Assembly: GCF_042649685.1 (NCBI RefSeq) | Contig: NZ_JBHRZT010000037.1 | Span: 1-5,820 of the forward strand | DNA length: 5,820 bases | Direction: 5' to 3' | From: Bacillus_BA songklensis | Lineage (GTDB): Bacteria > Bacillota > Bacilli > Bacillales > Bacillaceae_H | Part shown: positions 1 through 5,618 of the stretch, piece by piece | How positions within the stretch are numbered: position 1 is the first letter of the stretch | Layout: the number at the start of each line of letters is the position of its first letter | The notes under the pieces: generated by a model | Databases searched by the model: none | What the model was told of the DNA's origin: nothing | The model's input: the letters and a program-made list of their open reading frames with translations, nothing else | Position numbers and translations under genes: made by a program

Positions 1-621
1 TTAGTGACACAAATTCATGCCAAAACACACGACACAAAACTCGTGATGCCGTTAAAAATCCTTGACTCAAGCACCTTACCACTCAATTTGACGAATCATC
101 AATGGGCGAAATTCCGTAAAACAAAGGCAGGCGTCAAGTTACATCTACGCCTCGTTTTTATGGAAAAAGGGACATCGTATCCTGAAAAAGCCGTGCTGAC
201 AACAGCGAAAGAACATGATCGTGGTCAACTTGAAGTCATGATCGATGACCAAGAATGCATGTACGTGTTTGACCGTGGCTACCTCGATTACGAGCGATTT
301 GACCGCATGACATTTTTTCTTTCAAGGCTGCGGAAAAACGCCGTCATACGGGAAGTTTACGACTTCAAACTGCCAGACGATACGACCGTTTTATCAGATC
401 AAATGGTGTTGATTGGCACGACGCAAAATCGAGCAGAAAACTATTTCCGTCTACTAAAAGTCATGGATTCAAAAGGAAATGAACTCCATTTAATCACGAA
501 TCGCTTTGATTTGAGTGCCGAAGAAATGTCTGAGATGTACAAATATGGAGTAACGGAAAAAGCCCAATTTCTTAAGATTAATGCTAAGAAATTGGGCTTT
601 TTAATATTGGAATTTCCTTAA
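1..621 (+). pseudogene. IS4-family transposase, 3'-truncated remnant
   Basis: This is the catalytic middle of a DDE transposase of the IS4 family, the enzyme that cuts and pastes its insertion sequence. The frame is open from base 1 (a TTA codon before the GTG at 4), so the real start lies to the left of the window. Counting from that GTG, the first catalytic Asp is in LDSSTLPLN (D21), the second in YVFDRGYLDYERFD (D90), and the pre-C-terminal stretch LITNRFDLSAEEMSEMYK is typical of the family. In intact members the Tyr of that MYK opens the Y-x2-R-x3-E-x6-K motif carrying the third catalytic residue. Here only Y179 survives; similarity stops at about base 543, and the last 25 codons are unrelated sequence reading through a terminator hairpin to a TAA at 619-621. 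The Glu and roughly the last third of the protein are missing, so it cannot be active. No terminal inverted repeat is visible. The family call is firm; the exact IS name is not known. Confidence 0.9.
557..602 (+). terminator. Rho-independent terminator, probably bidirectional
   Basis: A perfect 18-bp inverted repeat: the left arm 557-574 (AAAAAGCCCAATTTCTTA) pairs with 585-602 around a 10-nt loop (575-584). The right arm ends in TTTTT after a GGGC core and the left arm begins with AAAAA, so it can act as a terminator on either strand. It starts about 13 bp after transposase similarity ends and lies inside the out-of-family tail of that reading frame. It would shield helD from transcription coming from the IS remnant. 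It may have arrived with whatever sequence replaced the transposase 3' end. Confidence 0.87.
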
Positions 622-901
622 CGTTGTAAATATGCGGTTCCTGACGCTACCACTAAATGATCGTATATTTAGATATCATTTTTTGTGAGTCATTTGTTTT
701 ATAAAATAGGGTTTTTCTTCCTTTAAATTTGCAACAATTATGATCCATCATAGCGATGGTTGTGTAAATACATTGATAAAAATGAGAAACTGTGGTAAAT
801 TTATATAGATACACCGCAAATTTATTTTTTGTATAAATTACCCCCATCTTAATTATACATCATAAAATCCTTTTCAGTCAACCCCTATTTTTATTTTTTT
901 T
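622..901. other. AT-rich non-coding spacer and helD leader
   Basis: Nothing here is supported as a gene. Bases 661-900 are about 25% GC by hand count, against roughly 33-50% in sampled lines of helD. The only reading frame of note, a 64-codon minus-strand frame at 653-847, lacks a convincing ribosome binding site and recognisable composition. The sequence contains a 5-bp hairpin CCATC-ATAGC-GATGG (745-759) and a longer AT-rich inverted repeat at 798-839. The helD promoter must lie here or read through from the left. No -35/-10 pair with good hexamers at 16-18 bp spacing was found, although several -10-like stretches exist, such as TATAAA at 832-837. Confidence 0.6.
798..839 (+). repeat. AT-rich inverted repeat in the helD leader
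   Basis: AATTTATATA (798-807) can pair with TGTATAAATT (830-839), giving 10 bp with one G:U pair and a 22-nt loop. It ends 77 nt before the helD start codon. It lacks a GC core and a following T-run, so it is not a terminator. It could be a weak leader hairpin or simply chance symmetry in very AT-rich DNA. Confidence 0.3.
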
Positions 902-908
902 AAAGGAG
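902..908 (+). promoter_or_regulatory. Ribosome binding site of helD
   Basis: AAAGGAG lies 8 nt before the ATG at 917. It decides the start: the GTG at 908 in the same frame overlaps this Shine-Dalgarno sequence and cannot be the initiator, and the ATG at 923 would be 14 nt away, which is less favourable. Confidence 0.85.
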
Positions 909-916
909 TGTTTGAT

Positions 917-3241
917 ATGAACATGGAACTTCGCCAGGAGCAAGAACGAGTGAACAGCGTAATGGAGACAATTACAGAGCAAATCAATAGATTGGAGGGC
1001 GAAACTTCCAGGCGTCGGATGGAAATTGTGAATATCCGCAAACACTTTTGGGATGAAGTAAAGGTTAATATTGATACCTTCGACGATTATCTTGAGACGA
1101 TCATCGGCTTGAGACAAGAGGCTCAAGCTCTGTCCGTAAGCCAAAGCACCCATAAACATGCATCTAAGAGATTATCTTCGCTGCGGCGTATGCAAGAGGT
1201 GCCCTATTTTGGTCGAATCGATTTCATTGAAGAAGGAACTTCAACTGCGGAACGAATCTATATCGGCATCTCTACGCTCACGGATACAAGCGGAGAAAAT
1301 TTCCTTATTTACGACTGGAGGGCTCCGGTCTCGAATGTCTACTACGACTACGAGCCTGGTCCCGCCAAGTATGCTACACCTGGAGGTGTCATCCATGGCA
1401 TACTGGAGAAAAAGTGGCAATATCTCATCCGCGGCGGCATTATCCAATCTATGTTCGATACCAGTCCCACTATTGGTGACGAGATTTTACAGCAGGTGCT
1501 TGGTAAAGGTACAGACAAACATATGCACAATATAGTAGCCACCATTCAACAGGAGCAAAACAGGATCATCCGGCACGATCGCGGGCGGATGCTCATTGTA
1601 CACGGCGCTGCTGGCAGCGGTAAGACATCGGCTGCCCTGCAGAGGATTGCTTATTTACTCTATAAATATCGAGATATGCTGAATGCCGATCAAATCATTC
1701 TTTTTTCGCCTAATTCGATGTTTAATAGTTACGTTTCCAATGTGTTGCCAGAACTCGGCGAAGAGAATATGCAGCAGGTCACATTCCAGGAATACTTGGA
1801 TCATCGGCTGAAAAGTGAGTTTCAAGTTGAGAATCCTTACGATCAATTGGAATATGTTTTGACTGCAGTGGATAACCCATTATACGGAACAAGGATTGCG
1901 AGCATCCGATTCAAGGCTACCACCCGTTTTTTTGAGGCGATCAAATCATACAGGGAGTCGCTGGAATTATCCGGAATGGTATTCAAAGGGATTATCTTCA
2001 GAGGAAAGACAATTGTTACTGCTAAACAAATCGCGGAAAAGTTTTATAGCAGCGACACCTCGCTTCGCTTTCATAGCAGACTTGAAAAATTGAAGGATTG
2101 GCTAATTAAGCAAATAGATGAAGCCGAGAAGCTCGAACGGACTAAGCCATGGGTACAGGAGGAAATCGAACTGCTTAGCAATGAGGATTACCATAAGGCA
2201 TATACCTACTTAGCGGAAAAACGCGGCTTTAAAGGAGAGTCGATTCATGATTATGAAATCGAGCCTGAAGCGTTAGCCCGCTTGATTGTTCGCCAGAAGT
2301 TAAAGTCGTTGCGAAAACGGATCAAGGCGTTTCGTTTCGTCAACATTAAGGGAATATACAAGCAGTTTTTTACCGATCCCATCCAGATCAAACAGTGGAT
2401 GGACCGAGAAGCACCCGAGGAGTGGCCGGATATTTGCCTATCGACTGTGAAAATGCTGGACGAAGGTAAACTATTTTACGAAGATGCTACTCCGTTTTTA
2501 CTAATGAAAGAGCTGATTCAAGGCTTTCAGACGAACAGCTCGATCAAACATGTACTTGTAGACGAGGCGCAAGATTATTCTCCGTTTCAATTCGAGTTTT
2601 TGAAACGTTTGTTTCCTTCGGCAAGAATGACCGTGCTCGGTGACTTTAACCAAGCTATATTCGCCCATGCCAGCGAAATGGTCGATTTCCACACGCTTAC
2701 TGGCTTATACGGTCCGGATGAAACGGTTGCGATCAACTTGACCCGCAGCTACAGATCCACAAGACCAATCGTCGAATTTACACGCGGACTCGTACCTAAC
2801 GGCGAACGGATTACCGCTTTTGAACGCGATGGCGAGAGGCCTATATTGACGCAACTGTCCAATCGAGCTGAATTGCATCGTTCCATAGCTTCCAAAGTTG
2901 CAGACTTACGGAAACGGCAGTATAGCACAATAGCGGTTATATGCAAATCTACAGTGGAAAGCACCGCTGCATACGATTCCTTGAGCGGCATCGAAGAAAT
3001 TAAGCTCGTGAAGAGCGGATCGATTGAATACGAGCAAGGCGTTGTCGTCATACCGGCGTATTTGGCCAAAGGTATCGAATTCGACGCGGTTATTATTTAT
3101 GACGCATCAGCGGAAGTATACGGAGATGAGAGCCTGCGTAGATTGTTTTACACTGCCTGCACCCGGGCTATGCATCACTTGCAACTATACAGTGTAGGCG
3201 AACCGAGCCCTTTTTTGTGCAATGTTCCGCCGGAGAGTTGA
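917..3241 (+). CDS. helD: HelD, RNA polymerase recycling ATPase (UvrD/Rep-like fold)
   Basis: HelD binds core RNA polymerase and uses ATP to strip it from stalled or post-termination complexes, returning it to the pool; it acts in the cytoplasm. From the ATG at 917 the protein has 774 residues, the usual length of the Bacillus form. Residues 1-90 are a charged coiled coil matching the secondary-channel arm, with an acidic tip (D56, D57, E60 in NIDTFDDYLET). PYFGRIDFIE (96-105) and IYDWRAPVSNVYYDY (131-145) are family signatures. Walker A is HGAAGSGKTSAALQR with K236 and T237. Residues about 300-500 are the clamp-arm insertion. Walker B is VDEAQDYSPFQF (548-559), motif III LGDFNQAIFAH (574-584), motif IV LTRSYRST (608-615), motif V AKGIEFDAV (717-725) and motif VI YTACTRAMHHL (745-755). 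All catalytic motifs look intact. The C-terminus GEPSPFLCNVPPES also fits the family. No terminator follows, so the downstream exporter could be co-transcribed. Older annotations may call it helicase IV or a UvrD-like helicase, but it is not expected to unwind DNA. Confidence 0.95.
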   Translation: MNMELRQEQERVNSVMETITEQINRLEGETSRRRMEIVNIRKHFWDEVKVNIDTFDDYLETIIGLRQEAQALSVSQSTHKHASKRLSSLRRMQEVPYFGRIDFIEEGTSTAERIYIGISTLTDTSGENFLIYDWRAPVSNVYYDYEPGPAKYATPGGVIHGILEKKWQYLIRGGIIQSMFDTSPTIGDEILQQVLGKGTDKHMHNIVATIQQEQNRIIRHDRGRMLIVHGAAGSGKTSAALQRIAYLLYKYRDMLNADQIILFSPNSMFNSYVSNVLPELGEENMQQVTFQEYLDHRLKSEFQVENPYDQLEYVLTAVDNPLYGTRIASIRFKATTRFFEAIKSYRESLELSGMVFKGIIFRGKTIVTAKQIAEKFYSSDTSLRFHSRLEKLKDWLIKQIDEAEKLERTKPWVQEEIELLSNEDYHKAYTYLAEKRGFKGESIHDYEIEPEALARLIVRQKLKSLRKRIKAFRFVNIKGIYKQFFTDPIQIKQWMDREAPEEWPDICLSTVKMLDEGKLFYEDATPFLLMKELIQGFQTNSSIKHVLVDEAQDYSPFQFEFLKRLFPSARMTVLGDFNQAIFAHASEMVDFHTLTGLYGPDETVAINLTRSYRSTRPIVEFTRGLVPNGERITAFERDGERPILTQLSNRAELHRSIASKVADLRKRQYSTIAVICKSTVESTAAYDSLSGIEEIKLVKSGSIEYEQGVVVIPAYLAKGIEFDAVIIYDASAEVYGDESLRRLFYTACTRAMHHLQLYSVGEPSPFLCNVPPES

Positions 3242-3373
3242 CTTTTGAGCTTGACTTAACACGGAAGAGAAAGAAATGCACAGCCACGCCAATTGTTCTG
3301 AACTGACGATTATATCGTTGATACTTTCCTAACGTTGATGTAACCATATTTTAATTAGGTATTTTGCAAATCG
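3242..3373. other. helD-exporter spacer with small operator-like repeats
   Basis: There is no terminator hairpin after helD. The spacer contains a 13-bp symmetrical element ACGAT-TAT-ATCGT (3306-3318) and two direct copies of CGTTGAT (3316-3322 and 3333-3339) set 17 bp apart, about 1.5 helical turns. Either could bind a repressor of the exporter, but no regulator gene is present nearby. TTGATA (3318-3323) and TTGATG (3335-3340) resemble -35 boxes, yet neither has a good -10 at normal spacing. Confidence 0.4.
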
Positions 3374-3380
3374 AAAGGAG
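3374..3380 (+). promoter_or_regulatory. Ribosome binding site of the exporter
   Basis: AAAGGAG stands 7 nt before the TTG at 3388, the best-placed start in the frame. An upstream in-frame TTG at 3364 would put this Shine-Dalgarno sequence inside the coding region and has no site of its own. Confidence 0.85.
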
Positions 3381-3387
3381 AAAGAAT

Positions 3388-4875
3388 TTGAAAAATCAAA
3401 ATGAAACGACTCAAAACCGAGGGACATTTGGGAGCAGAGACAACTTTTTGTTGGTCATGATTATGATTCTAGGTGTGTTTGTAGCCATTTTGAATGAAAC
3501 GCTACTTAACGTAGCATTGCCGAAAATTATGAATGACTTCAGAATCGCGCCGAGTACCGCGCAATGGTTGACAACTGGATATCTACTAGTTATTGGTGTG
3601 CTTATACCAGTCACCGCTTATTTAATTCAGCGGTTCACGACAAGAAGCTTGTTCCTTGGAGCTATGGGCTTGTTTACGGTGGGGACATTTGTAGCGGCTA
3701 TCGCACCAGGGATCGAAGTGCTTTTGATCGGAAGGCTGCTTCAAGCGGCGGGTACCGGGCTGCTCTTTCCTTTACTAACCAATGTGGTATTCTCCATCGT
3801 TCCTATTGAAAAAAGGGGTTCGGCAATGGGGACAATTGGAATTGTCATTACTTTTGCTCCAGCGATTGGACCCACTCTATCAGGGATCATTGTAGAGCAT
3901 TTCAGTTGGAGGGTTCTCTTTTACGGCGTTCTGCCGATCGCACTGTTTGTTATTATATTTGCATATGTGATGCTCAAAAACGTGACGGAGACGACTAAAC
4001 CGAAGATTGATCCGATATCGCTTCTACTTTCAACCTTAGGCTTTGGGGGGATTGTGTATGGATTCAGCAGTTCTGGTGAAGGACATGGGGGTTGGTCGAG
4101 CAATGAAGTCCTAGTTCCAATTGCAATCGGCGTTGTTTCTTTAGTCCTGTTTACTTGGAGGCAATTGACGATTTCACAACCGTTGCTAGATTTAAGAACA
4201 TTTAAATACAACATTTTTAGGATGTCGACGCTGATTATGATGATTGTCATGATGGCGATGTTTTCAGCGATGATGTTGTTGCCGATTTTTCTCCAGAATG
4301 CGTTAGGTTACAGTCCGTTGGAGGCAGGTTTGATCATGTTGCCAGGCGGTATTGTCATGGGGATAATGTCACCAATTACAGGCCGATTATTTGATAAATT
4401 TGGTGCCAAGTGGCTTGCGCTTATCGGATTGGGGTTGATAGCAAATACGCTGTGGCAATTTGCCTTTATCACATTGTCAACACCCTACAGCACGATTATG
4501 ATTTTCAATACGCTATTAATGTTGGGGATTTCAATGGTCATGATGCCGATCATGACCAACGCTTTGAACGAATTGCCACCTCCATTATATCCACACGGTA
4601 CGGCTATTATCAGTACTCTCCAGCAGGTGGCTGGCGCTGTCGGGACAGCATTACTTGTATCAATCATGACCAATAGTTCTACTCGTTTTATGGAAAAAAC
4701 GGTGATTAAGGAAGATGAGTCTACATTACAAATCCTAGCGATGATTGCTGGAATGAAAAGCGCGTTCTTACTTGCATTCGGACTAGTAGCCATCGCATGG
4801 ATAGTTTCATTATTTATAAAACGGTCCGTTCCACAAGAAAAGAAATTGAAAATAAAGCAGGGTGCTACGAACTGA
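3388..4875 (+). CDS. DHA2-family (EmrB/QacA-like) MFS drug:H+ antiporter
   Basis: This is a cytoplasmic-membrane exporter of the major facilitator superfamily, predicted to expel toxic compounds in exchange for protons. Starting at TTG 3388 it has 495 residues, typical of the 14-segment DHA2 group. A polar N-terminus of about 18 residues precedes the first membrane segment (about 19-40). That segment holds the motif-D1 equivalent LNETLLNVALP (35-45), where QacA-type pumps have Asp in the LDxT position and this one has Asn followed by Glu. The motif-A-like loop is YLIQRFTTRSLF (78-89). Motif B is GRLLQAAGTG with R116. The antiporter motif C is FAPAIGPTLSG (156-166) with G161-P162, followed by FSWRVLF. 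The GEGHGGWSS loop (about 230-238) and the second-half GYSPLEAGLIMLPGG (307-321) are also characteristic of DHA2. No frame damage is seen. The substrate cannot be told from sequence; LmrB-, MdeA- or MdrM-like relatives handle lincosamides, dyes or biocides. It lies 146 bp after helD and is followed by two palindromes and a terminator. Confidence 0.93.
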   Translation: MKNQNETTQNRGTFGSRDNFLLVMIMILGVFVAILNETLLNVALPKIMNDFRIAPSTAQWLTTGYLLVIGVLIPVTAYLIQRFTTRSLFLGAMGLFTVGTFVAAIAPGIEVLLIGRLLQAAGTGLLFPLLTNVVFSIVPIEKRGSAMGTIGIVITFAPAIGPTLSGIIVEHFSWRVLFYGVLPIALFVIIFAYVMLKNVTETTKPKIDPISLLLSTLGFGGIVYGFSSSGEGHGGWSSNEVLVPIAIGVVSLVLFTWRQLTISQPLLDLRTFKYNIFRMSTLIMMIVMMAMFSAMMLLPIFLQNALGYSPLEAGLIMLPGGIVMGIMSPITGRLFDKFGAKWLALIGLGLIANTLWQFAFITLSTPYSTIMIFNTLLMLGISMVMMPIMTNALNELPPPLYPHGTAIISTLQQVAGAVGTALLVSIMTNSSTRFMEKTVIKEDESTLQILAMIAGMKSAFLLAFGLVAIAWIVSLFIKRSVPQEKKLKIKQGATN

Positions 4876-4897
4876 CAAAGAGTTAACTCATTGTCAG
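4872..4897. repeat. 26-bp near-perfect palindrome over the exporter stop codon
   Basis: CTGACAA (4872-4878) mirrors TTGTCAG (4891-4897) around the palindrome GAGTTAACTC (4880-4889), with a single A/A mismatch at 4879/4890; 12 of 13 pairs match. It includes the exporter TGA (4873-4875). There is no T-run after it (GGTAGGC follows), so it is not a classical terminator. It could be an operator for a dimeric regulator, a hairpin protecting the mRNA 3' end, or a remnant of an inserted element. Confidence 0.6.
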
Positions 4898-4940
4898 GGT
4901 AGGCTGAAGACAGTTATTAACTTCATTGGAAAATTAGCTA

Positions 4941-4960
4941 CAAAGGATAATTATCCTTTG
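4941..4960. repeat. 20-bp perfect palindrome, operator-like
   Basis: CAAAGGATAA followed by its exact reverse complement TTATCCTTTG, with no spacer. Symmetry ends at both flanks (A4940 against A4961). The core GATAATTATC recalls half-sites of Fur-like boxes but lacks the central base and outer flanks of a Fur or PerR box, so no regulator is named. No T-run follows closely, which argues against a terminator. Its centre lies 66 bp from the centre of the neighbouring 26-bp palindrome. Confidence 0.6.
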
Positions 4961-5042
4961 AGCAATCAAAAGTTGTTTTAGCGGCCTTGATTATGGACAT
5001 TGGGAGCAATTCACAAGTAGTGGGTTGCGTCAGGTATTCCAG

Positions 5043-5085
5043 AAAAGGGCGCAATTCTGCAGCAAAAGAATTGTGCTCTTTCTTT
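5043..5085 (+). terminator. Rho-independent terminator behind the exporter
   Basis: GGGCGCAATTCT (5047-5058) pairs with AGAATTGTGCTC (5067-5078): 12 bp including two G:U pairs, with an 8-nt loop GCAGCAAA. AAAA precedes the stem and TTTCTTT follows it (5079-5085). As a + strand terminator it would end transcription of the exporter, or of a helD-exporter transcript, about 170-210 nt past the stop codon. It also separates the DUF1259 gene from that unit. Confidence 0.88.
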
Positions 5086-5197
5086 ATGTTAAGGGCCATT
5101 TAATTGAAGTAGAAGGTTAGCAAGAAGCGATTCAAGAGAGCGTGATAACAGAATTTTTGAACATAAAGAATTGCCGGCTTACATATTTCTTATGGTA

Positions 5198-5205
5198 AGG
5201 GAGGG
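5198..5205 (+). promoter_or_regulatory. Ribosome binding site of the DUF1259 gene
   Basis: AGGGAGGG ends 8 nt before the ATG at 5214. The in-frame GTG at 5205 overlaps this site, so ATG 5214 is taken as the start. The family N-terminus (xxFEVICxxFAxIL) also fits a start at MSNFEV. Confidence 0.8.
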
Positions 5206-5213
5206 TGTGCCAG

Positions 5214-5618
5214 ATGAGTAACTTTGAGGTGATTTGTGCACAATTTGCTACAATCCTTAAAGGGAAAAGTACTATAAATCAGGGCAGTTGTTCTGTTTCT
5301 TTACACCGAAATTTTACAGTGTTTGTTCAAGGACGGCAGAGTATAAATGTTTTGCCGGTAGGTGTATTATTTGAATCCTTGGACCATAGCGGCAATGCAT
5401 TAAACCTTGCTGAAATCGCACTTTTACAAGAAGAGATCCCCAACTTTATGTCTTCAATTGTCCAACAGGGATTGATAGTGAGCGCCCTGCATAATCACTG
5501 GCTGTTTATGGACCCTCAAATCATGTATATTCATATCCAATCAATAGAGCCCCCATTAAGTTTTGCAAGAAAGATAGCCAGATCATTTTCCTATTTACGG
5601 AGTTATCCAGTGGCATAG
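5214..5618 (+). CDS. DUF1259 (LppY/LpqO family) single-domain protein
   Basis: The 134-residue product matches the DUF1259 domain family, named after the mycobacterial lipoproteins LppY and LpqO; the biochemical function is unknown. Visible hallmarks are FEVICAQFATILKGK (4-18), SVSLHRNFTVFVQGR (27-41), LPVGVLFESLD (47-57), NALNLAEIALLQEEIPNFM (61-79), SALHNHWLFMDP (90-101) and YIHIQSIEPPLSFARKIA (105-122). H93, H95, H107 and nearby acidic residues could bind a metal; this is inference from their conservation pattern. Members outside the bacilli often have two tandem copies and a signal peptide. This one has one copy and neither a signal peptide nor a lipobox, so it is probably cytoplasmic. 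It ends at the typical YPVA without truncation. It lies behind a terminator, so it probably has its own promoter; a functional link to the exporter or HelD is not shown. Confidence 0.88.
   Translation: MSNFEVICAQFATILKGKSTINQGSCSVSLHRNFTVFVQGRQSINVLPVGVLFESLDHSGNALNLAEIALLQEEIPNFMSSIVQQGLIVSALHNHWLFMDPQIMYIHIQSIEPPLSFARKIARSFSYLRSYPVA

Larger units (their letters stand above)
4898..5197. other. Non-coding stretch between exporter and DUF1259 gene
   Basis: No gene is supported. Together with the preceding palindrome, these bases hold a perfect 20-bp palindrome (4941-4960) and a strong terminator (5043-5085). Short open frames exist: one of about 36 codons starts at ATG 4993 and runs through the terminator to TAA at 5101, and one of about 37 codons without a start codon ends at 5221. 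Neither has a ribosome binding site or a recognisable product. A promoter for the DUF1259 gene is expected after the terminator; TTGAAC (5157-5162) with CATATT (5182-5187) is a poor match because the spacing is 19 bp. Confidence 0.5.

Noticed and set aside
653..847. 64-codon minus-strand frame in the spacer before helD
   Set aside because: Very AT-rich, no convincing ribosome binding site, no recognisable domain; typical chance frame.
908..916. GTG at 908 as helD start
   Set aside because: It overlaps the AAAGGAG Shine-Dalgarno sequence; ATG 917 is correctly spaced at 8 nt.
3238..3256. Two TTGACT hexamers at the end of helD as -35 boxes
   Set aside because: No -10-like sequence lies 16-18 bp downstream of either.
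3364..3387. TTG at 3364 as the exporter start
   Set aside because: The good AAAGGAG site would fall inside the gene; TTG 3388 is 7 nt behind it.
4993..5103. 36-codon frame from ATG 4993 (MDIGSNSQVV...)
   Set aside because: No ribosome binding site, and it reads straight through a strong terminator hairpin.
5157..5187. TTGAAC ... CATATT as a promoter for the DUF1259 gene
   Set aside because: Only four of six matches in each hexamer and a 19-bp spacer; too weak to annotate.
5108..5221. 37-codon frame ending over the DUF1259 start (..RIFEHKELPAYIFLMVREG..)
   Set aside because: Composition looks protein-like, but there is no start codon with a ribosome binding site and no family recognised; could be a gene remnant, not supportable.
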